A DNA stretch of 64,000 nt from Psychromonas sp. SP041 (GCF_000470315.2 NZ_CBRF02000020.1:1-64000), one strand, 5' to 3'. Shown: positions 28,356 through 38,315, counted from the first letter of the stretch. The notes: a model not told the origin generated them from the sequence alone. Numbers and translations are program-made.

Positions 28356-29246
28356 TCAATTTGCTTTTAATTCATCCATCATAGTCGACAACTGTTGGCG
28401 CCAATGAACTGTTTCTACACCACTTTCTTGTTCAGCTGACTGTTTATCTATCACGCTAAAGCTTGGACGTTGCGCTGGTGTAGGGTAAGCACTTGCTGGT
28501 ATTGGACGCACTGGAATGGTTTTATCAAGCATGCCTTTTTCCACCGCTAGTTCTTGAATGGCTACGGCAAAGTCATACCATGAACAAACACCTGCATCTG
28601 TCCAATGTAAAATCTTAGCGGCATCTAATGTTGATTCAGTGTTTTGGTTTTTTTCCACTAATGCCCAAATCATGGTCGCTAACCCTTTTGCCCACGTCGG
28701 CGTGCCAACTTGATCGTAAACAATACCTAATTGCTCTTTTTCAGCCATTAAACGCAACATTGTTTTGACAAAATTATTACCATTGACAGAATATACCCAA
28801 GCGGTACGAATAATGATCGCTTGGTTACCTAAAATAGCATTCACTTTACTATCACCAGCAAGCTTTGAAGCGCCATAAACATTGATAGGATTAACTTGAT
28901 CATTTGTTTGATAGGGAGTTGTTTTAGTACCGTCAAAAACAAAATCCGTTGAGACATGAATTAATTTTGCTGATATCTTTTTACAAGCCAACGCGAGATA
29001 TTCACTGCCTAGATCATTAACCGCATAGGCAGTTTCTGTGTCGGTTTCAGCTTTATCCACTGCAGTATAAGCAGCTGCGTTGATGACGATGTTTGGCTGA
29101 AATTGTTCAATCGTATGATTAACTTGATCTACGTCGGTAATATCTAAATCTTGTGCAGAGCAACTGAGTAGTTGTACGTTTTTAGGCGCTAGCTGTTCTA
29201 ACTCCCAAGCTAACTGCCCGCCTTTCCCTGTAATTAATACTTTCAT
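28356..29246 (-). CDS. rmlD: dTDP-4-dehydrorhamnose reductase
   Basis: From ATG 29246 the product has 296 residues. KVLITGKGGQLAWELEQL is the NADPH loop, INAAAYTAVDKAE and HVSTDFVFDG are RmlD signatures and VYGASKLAGD carries the Tyr-x-x-x-Lys pair. It performs the last step to dTDP-L-rhamnose. AAGG sits 6 bp before this ATG; an in-frame ATG at 29267 would add seven residues without a better site. It lies between the two rhamnosyltransferase-like genes and rmlB. Confidence 0.93.
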   Translation of the reverse strand: MKVLITGKGGQLAWELEQLAPKNVQLLSCSAQDLDITDVDQVNHTIEQFQPNIVINAAAYTAVDKAETDTETAYAVNDLGSEYLALACKKISAKLIHVSTDFVFDGTKTTPYQTNDQVNPINVYGASKLAGDSKVNAILGNQAIIIRTAWVYSVNGNNFVKTMLRLMAEKEQLGIVYDQVGTPTWAKGLATMIWALVEKNQNTESTLDAAKILHWTDAGVCSWYDFAVAIQELAVEKGMLDKTIPVRPIPASAYPTPAQRPSFSVIDKQSAEQESGVETVHWRQQLSTMMDELKAN

Positions 29247-29276
29247 AACAACCTTACTCATTTTCATTGTGTGTTT

Positions 29277-30233
29277 TTAATGCCGTTGACGTTTACTTGT
29301 TAAAAGTGATATCAAGAGCGCAAGTCTACCTAAAAAATGAGATCGAGTCACATTCCCTTTACAAAAAAAAGATATTTTTTTGTAAATCGGTAGATAATTC
29401 AGACTGCTTAATGCACTAATTGTTGCATCAGGTATCATTTTATTTTTTTGTTCGAAGGCTTTAAAAGCGATCGCTTGATTTATAATCGCTTGTTGGCTTT
29501 TTTTAAAAGCTTTTAAATGTTTAAAAAATTGAAAACATAAAGAAAACAAACCTCTTTTTTTCGCTCCAATTACATTTGATTGATGCTGACGATATTGAAT
29601 TAATGCTTGATCAATAAACACAATTTCACCACAACGATGTGCAACCAACGCTAACCACCAATCATGCATATACGCCTTTTCTGGCATAGGTAACGCTTTA
29701 TCAATTAATGCACGGTTAAATAACATGGTACAACCTGAAATAACGTTCTGTTGGCATAGTTGATTAAACTTTAAATACCACTCTTTATTTATGTTTTTTA
29801 GTTTGAAATAGCTGCTGCAGATCGGTTGTAAATTTTCATCTACGATTTGTTTATCGCTAAAAATTAATAAGGGTGTTTGTGGAGGAGAAGTGCTTTCAGC
29901 TTGCTTTAGGTGTTGCATAGAGAGTTCTATTTTATGAGGCAACCAAATATCATCTTGGTCACATAGCATAACGTAATCTGCTTTGCTCTTAGTTAATCCA
30001 AAGGCAAAGTTATCTTTAGGTCCTTTTTTTCCACTATTATTTTCAATCCAGAATATTCTGTTATCTTGTTCGGCTAATGTCGCGACTATATTTTGAGTGT
30101 TATCCGTTGAACCATCATCTATGACAATGATATTATGAACCCATTTATGATAGCCGATATTGTTTCGTATTGACCTTATTTGTTCCGCCAAAAAGGCTTG
30201 ACCATTGTAGGTCGCTAATACAATATCAATCAT
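29277..30233 (-). CDS. Family 2 glycosyltransferase, rhamnosyltransferase-like
   Basis: The product has 318 residues. IDIVLATYNGQAFLAEQIRS opens the GT-A fold, IVIDDGSTDNTQNIV and YVMLCDQDDIWLPHKI supply the metal-binding DQDD motif, and AYMHDWWLALVAH the acceptor-side block. Proteins of this pattern beside rml genes usually transfer rhamnose or another deoxyhexose. Its ATG overlaps the stop of the previous glycosyltransferase gene (ATGA), so both are made together. Confidence 0.8.
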   Translation of the reverse strand: MIDIVLATYNGQAFLAEQIRSIRNNIGYHKWVHNIIVIDDGSTDNTQNIVATLAEQDNRIFWIENNSGKKGPKDNFAFGLTKSKADYVMLCDQDDIWLPHKIELSMQHLKQAESTSPPQTPLLIFSDKQIVDENLQPICSSYFKLKNINKEWYLKFNQLCQQNVISGCTMLFNRALIDKALPMPEKAYMHDWWLALVAHRCGEIVFIDQALIQYRQHQSNVIGAKKRGLFSLCFQFFKHLKAFKKSQQAIINQAIAFKAFEQKNKMIPDATISALSSLNYLPIYKKISFFCKGNVTRSHFLGRLALLISLLTSKRQRH

Positions 30234-31033
30234 TTTTTATAACGATTTTGATATTCAAGGCTAGAATTTAATGCAGACTCTTCCTTTTTACCAAATGAAT
30301 ATTTAAAGACACTTTGCACATGCCAAAAGAAGTATTTACTTAAAAACTGTTTACTTGAACAGCGTCTGAAATGGACTGCTTTAACATTCTCAAAATATTC
30401 CAGCGGAAAGCCTGCTTTATTAGCTCTAAAACTAAAATCAATATCTTCGCAATACATATAATAACGTTCATCTAAACCATTAAGCTGATTATAAACATCC
30501 GCTTTTACAATCATAAAAGCGCAACTTGCCCAATACTCTTTATCTGGTGACAAGCCTTTTATACGATTTACCATGGTAGAACGGTCATTGAGTAGGTAGG
30601 TTTTTATGAAGCTAGAAAATTTAGGATATAGGCGAATATTATCGTCTTGCACCATCTCTTCTCTATCTAAGTAGAGATTAGCGACACCTAAGCCTGTCGT
30701 GCCTTTTTTTAAATGTTCAATTAACGTTAATATATTAGACTTGGTGATAAATACATCTGGGTTTAATAGGATGAAATAATCGTCTTCTTCCATACCCAGT
30801 TCAAATTTACAATGCATGTAATTCGCATTGTTATTCGCAGAAAAACCTTGTTCATTACCATTTGCAATATAATGAGTGTCATATTTATCACAATATTTTT
30901 TTAGCTTACCAACAGGGTCATTGTCCCTACATACTACGGTTATATCATCGTATTTAGATAATGTTTTAATGGTGCCTAGATTGATAATCACATCATGATG
31001 GCGATGGGAGACTATTGAGATAAATATGTGCAT
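30230..31033 (-). CDS. Family 2 glycosyltransferase, WbbL-like
   Basis: The product has 267 residues. FISIVSHRHHDVIINL replaces the usual VSY-N opening, GFSANNNANY and YFILLNPDVFI (NPD as DxD-type motif) are typical of WbbL/RfbF-like rhamnosyltransferases, and YMYCEDIDFSFRANKAGF is the catalytic ED block. It begins 3 bp after rmlC and overlaps the next glycosyltransferase gene, giving a tight rmlC-GT-GT-rmlD-rmlB order. Role: adds a sugar, probably rhamnose, to the lipid-linked unit. Confidence 0.8.
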   Translation of the reverse strand: MHIFISIVSHRHHDVIINLGTIKTLSKYDDITVVCRDNDPVGKLKKYCDKYDTHYIANGNEQGFSANNNANYMHCKFELGMEEDDYFILLNPDVFITKSNILTLIEHLKKGTTGLGVANLYLDREEMVQDDNIRLYPKFSSFIKTYLLNDRSTMVNRIKGLSPDKEYWASCAFMIVKADVYNQLNGLDERYYMYCEDIDFSFRANKAGFPLEYFENVKAVHFRRCSSKQFLSKYFFWHVQSVFKYSFGKKEESALNSSLEYQNRYKK

Positions 31034-31036
31034 TAA

Positions 31037-31582
31037 TTACAGCTTCGGCGCGTCAGAGAAGCTTAAACCGTTTTCATCTTTAGCAGATAATAGTGGTTTT
31101 TGATCAGGGTTGATTGGCCATTCGATATTAATTTTAGGATCATCCCATTTAATTGAGACTTCTGAACTTGGATTGTAGATATCTGTACATTTATATACAA
31201 ATTCTGCTTCATCTGTTGTTACATAAAAGCCGTGTGCAAAGCCTTCTGGTACCCAAAGTTGACGTTTATTTTCTGCTGATAATAAGACACCGACCCATTC
31301 GCCAAATGTAGGAGAGTCTTTACGCATATCAACTGCAACATCAAATACTTCACCTTTTGTTACACGCACTAATTTACCCTGAGTATTTTCTGTTTGGTAA
31401 TGTAGGCCACGTAAAATACCGTGACTTGATTTACTGTGATTTTCTTGAACGAATTCACGCTCACCACACTGTTCGTTGAATAATGAAGTACGGAATGTCT
31501 CCATAAAGAAACCACGCTCGTCACCAAACACTTGTGGTTCAACAATTTTTACATCAGGAATATTTGTTTCTATAAATTTCAT
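31037..31582 (-). CDS. rmlC: dTDP-4-dehydrorhamnose 3,5-epimerase
   Basis: The product has 181 residues, the usual length. FGDERGFFMETFRT, FVQENHSKSSHGILRGLHYQ (with the catalytic His) and GEVFDVAVDMRKDSPTFG are diagnostic cupin-type RmlC blocks; WVPEGFAHGFYV completes the active site. It epimerises C3 and C5 of dTDP-4-keto-6-deoxyglucose. Its distance from rmlA (about 1.5 kb) is abnormal: the gap is filled by a REP array. Confidence 0.95.
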   Translation of the reverse strand: MKFIETNIPDVKIVEPQVFGDERGFFMETFRTSLFNEQCGEREFVQENHSKSSHGILRGLHYQTENTQGKLVRVTKGEVFDVAVDMRKDSPTFGEWVGVLLSAENKRQLWVPEGFAHGFYVTTDEAEFVYKCTDIYNPSSEVSIKWDDPKINIEWPINPDQKPLLSAKDENGLSFSDAPKL

Positions 31583-31956
31583 ATATACACTCAGTTATAA
31601 ATTAGATAACACTTAATAATATTAAAAATCAACACCATCGCTCATCTCAACATAATTGCGATAGCTATCAAGCGTAGCTTGATATTCGGGGCGCTGGCTT
31701 TAGCCTGCCAGTATGCGAGTTATCGCATACGACGATTAGCTTCGCTGAACAAAGCGAATCATAAATGACTAAAACAAACCAAAACCCAAAACCTAAAGAC
31801 TAAAGACTAAAATCAAAACAAGCAGGCTAAAGCATGCGCCCCTTACAAGATGTATCGTATCTTACAATGTTGTTCATCAATTACGGTATATCATAAAATC
31901 AACACCATCCTCATCTCAACATAATTGCGATAGCTATCAAGCGTAGCTTGATATTC

Positions 31957-32070
31957 GGGGCGCTGGCTTTAGCCTGCAGGGGTTTGTGTATTGTTTTTTG
32001 ATTGTTAACTACAAAGTCAAAAAACTAACACATGTAAACATTAAAATCTGCAAGCTAAAGCATGCGCCCC
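31957..32070. repeat. REPIN 1 (114 bp inverted REP pair)
   Basis: A plus REP at 31957-31979 faces a minus REP at 32048-32070. Inner arms are also complementary (TTGTGTATTGTTTTTTGA against TCAAAAAACTAACACATG), so nearly the whole element can fold as one long stem with a loop around TTGTTAACTACAAAG. Confidence 0.9.
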
Positions 32071-32307
32071 TTACAAGATGTATCGCATACAACGATTAGC
32101 TTCGCTGAACAAAGTAAACCATAGATGACACTAGGTTCAAACTTCAAGTTCAAAAGATTAAGGTCAAAACAAGCAGGCTAAAGCATGCGCCCCTTACAAG
32201 ATGTATCGTATCTTACAATGTTGTTCATCAATTACGTTATATCAAAAATCAACACCCTCGCTCATCTCAACATAATTGCGATAGCTATCAAGCGTAGCTT
32301 GATATTC

Positions 32308-32421
32308 GGGGCGCTGGCTTTAGCCTGCAGGGTTTTGTGTGTTGTTTTTTGATTGTTAACTACAAAGTCAAAAAATCAACACATGTAAACATTAAAATCT
32401 GCAAGCTAAAGCATGCGCCCC
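32308..32421. repeat. REPIN 2 (114 bp inverted REP pair)
   Basis: Same size and inner sequence as the copy at 31957-32070, with only a few base differences. GGGGCGC begins it and GCGCCCC ends it. Confidence 0.9.
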
Positions 32422-32775
32422 TTACAAGATGTATCGTATCTTACAATGTTGTTCGTCAATTACGTTATATCAAAAATCAACACCAACACCTAAAGGCTAA
32501 AATCCAAACAAGCAGGCTAAAGCATGCGCCCTTTACAAGATGTATCGTATCTTACAATGTTGTTCATCAATTACGTTATATCAAAAACCAACACCTAAAG
32601 GCTAAAATCAAAACAAGCAGGCTAAAGCCAGCAGGGTTTTGTGTGTTGTTTTTTGATTGTTAACTACAAAGTCAAAATCAACACATACAAACATTAAACA
32701 CTGCAAGCTGAAGCATGCGCCCCGAAAACCAAACACCGAAATCAATACATGTAAACACTACAAGCTTTTGAACTT

Positions 32776-32889
32776 GGGGCGCTGGCTTTAGCCTGCAGGG
32801 GTTTGTGTGTTGTTTTTTGATTGTTAACTACAAAGTCAAAAAATCAACACATGTAAACATTAAAATCTGCAAGCTAAAGCATGCGCCCC
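32776..32889. repeat. REPIN 3 (114 bp inverted REP pair)
   Basis: Third pair of exactly 114 bp, with the same loop (TTGTTAACTACAAAG) and the same outer arms as the other two. Confidence 0.9.
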
Positions 32890-33119
32890 TTACAAGATGT
32901 ATCGCATACAACGATTAGCTTCGCTGAGCAAAGCGAATCATAAATGGCACTAGGTTCAAACTTAAAGCTCAAAAGATTAAGGTCAAAACAAGCAGGCTAA
33001 AGCCAGCGCCCCTTACAAGATGTATCGTATCTTATAATGCTGTTCGTCATTACGTTATATCAAAAATCAACACCAAAACCTAAAGACTAAAATCAACATA
33101 CTATTAAGGTTATAGTTAA

Positions 33120-34025
33120 CTAGGTGCTTGGTAGAATTCTGCGCTCTAGCAAGCTTAATAGGTATTCGCCGTAGCCTGATTTTTTCAATGGCTCTGCTAA
33201 CTTTCTGATACCTTTCTCGTCGATGTAGCCCATACGGAAAGCGATTTCACCTGGGCAACATACTTTTAAGCCTTGGCGTTTTTCGATAGCACGGATGTAT
33301 AATGCGGCATCTAGAAGATCATCTAATGTACCTGTATCTAACCATGCAGTGCCACGGCCCATTACTTCTACTTTTAGCGTTTCATTCGTTAGATATTGCT
33401 CAATAATGTCAGTAATCTCTAATTCACCGCGTGGTGATGGTTTTACATTTTTTGCATATTGAACAACATCAGCATCGAAAAAGTATAACCCTGGTACTGC
33501 GTATGATGACTTTGGTTCCGCTGGCTTTTCTTCAATTGAAATAGCTTGCCCTGCATCATTAAACTCTACAACACCGTAAGACGTTGGATTTGAAACATAA
33601 TAACCAAATACCGTCGCGCCTTTTTCTTGTTGATTGGCTCTTTGTAATGATTTAGCTAAATCATGACCATAGAACAAGTTGTCGCCTAAGATTAACGCAG
33701 CAGGACTACCATCTAAAAACTCTTCGGCTAATAAAAATGCTTGTGCTAAACCATCTGGACTTGGTTGTACTACATATTCAATTTTAACACCCCATTGAGA
33801 ACCATCTTTTAATAGTTCTTTAAATCGAGGTAGCTCTAACGGTGTCGAAATAACTAATATTTCAGTAATACCTGCCATGAATAAATTAGACAGCGGATAA
33901 TAGATCATAGGCTTGTCATAAACAGGCATTAATTGCTTACTAACTACTTTTGTTAACGGATAAAGCCTTGTGCCTGAACCGCCAGCGAGGATAATTCCTT
34001 TGCGGTTTAATGGGTTATTATTCAT
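33120..34025 (-). CDS. rmlA: Glucose-1-phosphate thymidylyltransferase
   Basis: The product has 301 residues. [20 protein letters not shown] is the nucleotide-binding loop, [17 protein letters not shown] follows, and [22 protein letters not shown] and [11 protein letters not shown] are RmlA signatures. It makes dTDP-glucose from dTTP and glucose 1-phosphate, the first and feedback-controlled step of rhamnose synthesis. AAGGAA precedes the ATG. It is the first rml gene in transcription order and is cut off from rmlC by the REP array. Confidence 0.96.
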   Translation of the reverse strand: MNNNPLNRKGIILAGGSGTRLYPLTKVVSKQLMPVYDKPMIYYPLSNLFMAGITEILVISTPLELPRFKELLKDGSQWGVKIEYVVQPSPDGLAQAFLLAEEFLDGSPAALILGDNLFYGHDLAKSLQRANQQEKGATVFGYYVSNPTSYGVVEFNDAGQAISIEEKPAEPKSSYAVPGLYFFDADVVQYAKNVKPSPRGELEITDIIEQYLTNETLKVEVMGRGTAWLDTGTLDDLLDAALYIRAIEKRQGLKVCCPGEIAFRMGYIDEKGIRKLAEPLKKSGYGEYLLSLLERRILPST

Positions 34026-34072
34026 GTTAATTCCTTTTCTTATTTACTTTAAAGTTTGATACTTATTCAAAT

Positions 34073-35485
34073 TTATTTTAATTCGCGAATAGTGCTGACA
34101 ATTATTTTCCCTATGCCAAATGCGAGGCTTAATAACAGTAAAAATAACGAAATATTATAAACCACATCGGGATACTTGTTGTCTTCACTTAATGTTGCTT
34201 GCTCAACAACGATCAAGTATTTAAGTTGACGATAGGCTTCTATTCTTGATTTCTCTAATGAGATTTGTGAAGAAGTATAAGCCTGTAACGCCAAATCCAT
34301 TTTGATTTTATAGTCAGTAAATTTAGATAAAAGTTCACTAATCGGAATCTCATCTAACCCAGACTGTGATAATTTATCTCTTTCTATTTCCAATTGTGCA
34401 TTAAGTGCTTTTAACTCATTCTGCAGGCCTCTCACTTGTGGAGAATTTGCACTCATGATCGCTCTAATCGTTTTTATTTCTGTTTGTTTAACGGCAATCT
34501 GACTCTCAAGCGTGTAAGTAATTTGTTGCTTTGCAGTCCCTTCAGCCGTTGGATCAAGTAGGTTATATTTCTGCTGATAGGTTAATAGATCTTTTTGTGC
34601 ATCAGCTAAACGTTGTTCTATTAGTTTATGCTCACCTTGCATAAAGCTTAACTGTGCATTCGCTAATTGATGCCCTATTGAGTTAATAAACCATTCTGCT
34701 CGTTCAACCACAGCATTCGCTAACAATTGTGCATACTCACTATCAAATGCCTGTGCACTAATGGTGATAACCCCTGATTTATCATCGATAATCACGTCAA
34801 GGTGCTCTTGATAATATTGGTCTAGCGTTTCTCTTGAATCTGACTCATGAATCCCACTGAAGTAATCAATAAACGATTGAGAGTAATGTTCTCTTAATGC
34901 AATTTTATTGTTTAAGTAATCAATCATGTCATTAGAATAGATGTAAGCTTTCACTAAATCAGGATCAGAGCCTCCACCTGAACCACCTAGTCCAGTTAAT
35001 AAGGCCATACCGGAATCTAATGTTGAGGCACTATCTGGTTGTTGAACAATCACTTTAGATTGGCTCTCAAATCTTTCGGTAGCCCATAACGTCTGATAAA
35101 CTGCAAATAAGAAGGTGGGCAAAATAACCAGTAAAATAAATGGAGAAAGATCTAATATTTTTTTAAATTTAATATTTTTTATAGATGCTTTCACGTCATC
35201 AGTAACCGAGTTAGTTGAACTTTTTATCGAAGAAGCCTCAGTATTTAGTTTGTTTTTTTCATTGCTTAAAAGAGTAGCATTCTCATCGTTCCCTTCACTT
35301 TTAACTGTTTTTTTTGCTTCGCGTTTACTTTGACTTACTAAACGTTTCACTCGCACTAAAATACGCTTTGACAGTTGAGGATCAGACTCTTCTACAGCCT
35401 TTGCCTCATTTGTTAAAAACTCTATACTATTAAACTCTTCAGGTTTAAGTCTTTTTCGTAAAGCTAAAAATCGTTGTTCAGGCAT
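34073..35485 (-). CDS. Capsule export inner-membrane protein, KpsE/CtrB/Wzz-like
   Basis: The product has 470 residues. A charged cytoplasmic N-terminus of about 115 residues precedes a first membrane segment (LSPFILLVILPTFLFAVYQT), then a periplasmic part with SQSKVIVQQPDSAS and long coiled-coil helices, and a second membrane segment near the end (YNISLFLLLLSLAFGIGKII). This two-segment layout with a coiled coil is that of KpsE/BexC/CtrB polysaccharide co-polymerases, which link the ABC transporter to the outer-membrane channel. The long N-terminal extension is unusual. Neighbours KpsM-like and KpsD-like genes agree. Confidence 0.8.
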   Translation of the reverse strand: MPEQRFLALRKRLKPEEFNSIEFLTNEAKAVEESDPQLSKRILVRVKRLVSQSKREAKKTVKSEGNDENATLLSNEKNKLNTEASSIKSSTNSVTDDVKASIKNIKFKKILDLSPFILLVILPTFLFAVYQTLWATERFESQSKVIVQQPDSASTLDSGMALLTGLGGSGGGSDPDLVKAYIYSNDMIDYLNNKIALREHYSQSFIDYFSGIHESDSRETLDQYYQEHLDVIIDDKSGVITISAQAFDSEYAQLLANAVVERAEWFINSIGHQLANAQLSFMQGEHKLIEQRLADAQKDLLTYQQKYNLLDPTAEGTAKQQITYTLESQIAVKQTEIKTIRAIMSANSPQVRGLQNELKALNAQLEIERDKLSQSGLDEIPISELLSKFTDYKIKMDLALQAYTSSQISLEKSRIEAYRQLKYLIVVEQATLSEDNKYPDVVYNISLFLLLLSLAFGIGKIIVSTIRELK

Positions 35486-35575
35486 AATTCAAAATAAAGG
35501 CTATAGGCTATGAACCTAAAGGCTTAAATATAAAAAAGGAACTTTCCAACCTTTCGGTTTTCCAGCAATTATTAT

Positions 35576-36361
35576 TTACCGGCTTATCGCCTGTTTCCAG
35601 GCAATGTGATAACAGGCTAGGGCAAAAAAAACACTTATCAATGTGACCATATCTAAATAAAAGAAACTTACACCAATGTCGCCATAATTTGGATATCCAG
35701 AATATCTAATTAACTCCACCGCATGTAAAATAGGGTTCCAATCTAAATAATGCCAATACTCCCTAGGGATATCTTGTAAACTAAAAAATATTCCAGATAT
35801 AAAGAATACTGGCCGTGTTATAAATACTTGCAATTTATTAACTTCAGGTACATAACAACCTGCTAAAGATAATATCATTCCTACCGACATCGCAATTAAC
35901 CAAACCCTTAAGACAATAAAAATAACTTCAATAGGGTCATTCATATACAAATCAAAATGAGCAAAAAAAGCGATTGTCATTAAAACAATAACTAAAAATA
36001 TTTTCACTAATAATTCAAAGCCAGCAATCGCAATGATTGAACTTATCGGTTGTACCTGTCTGAATGCATACAGAGGTTTATTTTTTTGAATTGATCTTGA
36101 TACTTTCTCTAACACCCCTAAAAAAAACTGTATCAACACAACCCCATAAACAATAAAATAAATAGTAGGCATCCCGTGTGTTTCGCCACTATCTAAAGCA
36201 CCTCGAATAGCAACCATAACTACGACCATTAACATCGGAGAAACCAAAGCCCAACTTAAGCCGAATTTATCACTAAAATTACTTTTAATTTCCCTTAAAA
36301 AGATAGCAAATATCACATCACCCCATACTTTTAGGGTTGAGCGTTTTTTAACTGATGCCAT
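35576..36361 (-). CDS. ABC-2 polysaccharide export permease, KpsM-like
   Basis: The product has 261 residues and six predicted membrane segments, with the opening IFAIFLREIKSNFSDKFGLSWALVSPMLM typical of KpsM/BexB/CtrC permeases and the late segment VFFISGIFFSLQDIPREYWHYLDWNP. It would move the finished polysaccharide across the inner membrane together with a KpsT-type ATPase. No such ATPase gene is present in the locus as seen here, so it must lie elsewhere or be shared. Confidence 0.85.
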   Translation of the reverse strand: MASVKKRSTLKVWGDVIFAIFLREIKSNFSDKFGLSWALVSPMLMVVVMVAIRGALDSGETHGMPTIYFIVYGVVLIQFFLGVLEKVSRSIQKNKPLYAFRQVQPISSIIAIAGFELLVKIFLVIVLMTIAFFAHFDLYMNDPIEVIFIVLRVWLIAMSVGMILSLAGCYVPEVNKLQVFITRPVFFISGIFFSLQDIPREYWHYLDWNPILHAVELIRYSGYPNYGDIGVSFFYLDMVTLISVFFALACYHIAWKQAISR

Positions 36362-36425
36362 TAAACCAATCTCATTGTTATAGGTTGAGATAGGCTTATG
36401 AAATATTGCATTACATCAGCATTCA

Positions 36426-38189
36426 TTATCGAATCGCCACGTTTGCTGCAATAGCAATTTGATAAACTATTTGGGTAATATCTTTCACTGCTTGCACAAT
36501 TTTAGTATCCACTTTAGGTAACACTAAAATTTGATCACCGCGCTGAATTTTCATGTTTTTGGCTTCTTCGCCTTCTCTCACAAAAATAACAATGCCATTA
36601 GCACGAACAATTGAAATACGCTCATCTTCAGCTCTATCGGTAAAGCCCCCAGCCCAAGCGATATAATCATCTACCGTTGCATTAGGGTTAAACACAACGG
36701 CTTGCGGCATTAGCACTTCACCACCAATATTGATTAAGTCTGTGTAATGCGGAATAACAATTTGGTCGCCTTTCTCTAATAAAATATTAGCGGTGGTGCC
36801 ATTGTCAGAAACAATCACCTTGCCTAGCGGTTTAACCTGTCTTGCTTTTTCAACAAATTGCATCACCATTTCCGCTTCTTTTGCACGAATAGAGGCTTCA
36901 CCATCTGAAGATGCTGGGGCAGTAAATACGCTTCGTTCAAGTCTGTCTAACGAATCATCTAAGATTGTCTTTTGACGTTCAGCCACGCTTTTACGCAGGA
37001 TATAAATAGATTTGTTATCAGTAAGTTCGGGTACGATTGGAATCGCATTTAATACATCATGTAAACGCGCACTTTTTTTGACGGCAAAATATGATGGGCC
37101 TAAATAACTACCTGACACTTGAACATCGATGACTTGTGCGTGAGAGTCGTCGTTAAATACTAAGCTGTCACCATCTTGTAATGTGTAGTTTAAGAAGTCT
37201 TTATATTCTAAGTAGACAGAGAAAGGGCCTGTTGCTCGATTACCAAACACACCCACATGGCTTATTTTGGCAAGCGGTAAGGCAAATTGAGCCAGCTCAC
37301 TACCTTTAGTTTGAATATTTTTTAGTTCGAATCGGAAAGGGTTTTTAACACCACCCGCAACATTAACCGCCGATTTTTGTGGTTTAACTAAAATAACGTC
37401 TTTATCTTTAAACGTAATATTCGGTAATGTTCCTGTTTGAATGAAGGTATATAAATCGACCTCTTCCAGTATTTTGTTATTACGAATAATTTGGATACTG
37501 CGGTAACTTCCTCGATCAGAGTCAATGCCACCAGCACGTTTTAAAAAGTACAATACGCTATCTGATGCCATACCGGCATATTGTCCAGGACGTATGATAG
37601 CCCCTGATAAGTAAACACTAACTGGTGTTGCTGTTAGTAGATTGACATAAACTTCGACGTTATTGGTGTAGGTTTGTGTTATTTTTGATTGGACGAGTTT
37701 ATTGATATTACTCGCAGGTACATCTAATACGTTAATGGGGCCAATATTAGGAATAAAGATATTCCCTTGGCTATCAACTGTTGCAACATTGGAGTAAGTG
37801 ACCGCGCCCCAGATCCAAATATTTATTTTATCGCCCGCTGCGATCAGGTAGTTTTCATTTAAGCCATCAACTCGCTCTGTTTCATATCCACCAGCGAACA
37901 AGTTTGCGCCGTATGGCGGTGGGTTATCTTCACCTGAAGAAGGTAATAATTCACGAACATCAACTTCACCTGGTAGTAACACACCTGAGCGATTTTGCTT
38001 TTGGTAAGATCCTGTTTCTAAACTTGTTTCATTATCACTTGCTTGTATTTGCGGTATGCCGTTGCTTGTTCCATTTTGCAGATCAATAGAGCTTGGCTCA
38101 AAAGCGGCAAATGCATTAGGCAATAAAAAACAGCTTGAAAGTATGCTCATCGTCGCTATTTTTAGTAAGTCCATTTTTAATAAATTCAT
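36426..38189 (-). CDS. Polysaccharide export outer-membrane/periplasmic protein, Wza/KpsD-like
   Basis: The product has 587 residues. A signal peptide (MSILSSCFLLPNAFA) is followed by the Poly_export domain at about residues 110-190 (YLIAAGDKINIWIWGAVTYS, VDSQGNIFIPNIGPINVLDV) and several SLBB-type domains (VYLSGAIIRPGQYAG, VNVAGGVKNPFRFELK, INIGGEVLMPQAVVFN). It forms or guides the export path through the periplasm and outer membrane, KpsD being closer in length than Wza. First large gene of the minus-strand capsule operon, after the small lipoprotein gene. Confidence 0.85.
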   Translation of the reverse strand: MNLLKMDLLKIATMSILSSCFLLPNAFAAFEPSSIDLQNGTSNGIPQIQASDNETSLETGSYQKQNRSGVLLPGEVDVRELLPSSGEDNPPPYGANLFAGGYETERVDGLNENYLIAAGDKINIWIWGAVTYSNVATVDSQGNIFIPNIGPINVLDVPASNINKLVQSKITQTYTNNVEVYVNLLTATPVSVYLSGAIIRPGQYAGMASDSVLYFLKRAGGIDSDRGSYRSIQIIRNNKILEEVDLYTFIQTGTLPNITFKDKDVILVKPQKSAVNVAGGVKNPFRFELKNIQTKGSELAQFALPLAKISHVGVFGNRATGPFSVYLEYKDFLNYTLQDGDSLVFNDDSHAQVIDVQVSGSYLGPSYFAVKKSARLHDVLNAIPIVPELTDNKSIYILRKSVAERQKTILDDSLDRLERSVFTAPASSDGEASIRAKEAEMVMQFVEKARQVKPLGKVIVSDNGTTANILLEKGDQIVIPHYTDLINIGGEVLMPQAVVFNPNATVDDYIAWAGGFTDRAEDERISIVRANGIVIFVREGEEAKNMKIQRGDQILVLPKVDTKIVQAVKDITQIVYQIAIAANVAIR

Positions 38190-38315
38190 TTTTTAACTCA
38201 ATATTGAATAAGTTTGTGGAGCTGTAAATCGTTTGTGCTCTATTGATAACTCTTTATAGAGTAAAGTTATCGCTTATAGAACAATGTTATTGTTTTATAG
38301 AGCAAGGCTATTGTC

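Larger units (their letters stand above)
31680..33060. repeat. REP/REPIN array splitting the rml operon
   Basis: At least 13 REP cores occur here in both orientations. Plus-oriented cores (hairpin GCTGGCTTTAGCCTGC) begin at about 31688, 31957, 32308 and 32776. Minus-oriented cores (GCATGCTTTAGCTTGC and relatives on the complementary strand) lie at about 31822, 32048, 32173, 32399, 32512, 32618, 32701, 32867 and 32992. Blocks between them also recur, for example a segment with AAGATGTATCGTATCTTACA after several minus cores and a block ending GTAGCTTGATATTC before three plus cores, so larger units of roughly 270-350 bp were duplicated. Nothing here looks coding. Confidence 0.93.

Noticed and set aside
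32337-32663. A 108-residue plus-strand frame between rmlA and rmlC
   Set aside because: It lies wholly within the REP array and repeats itself because the DNA does.
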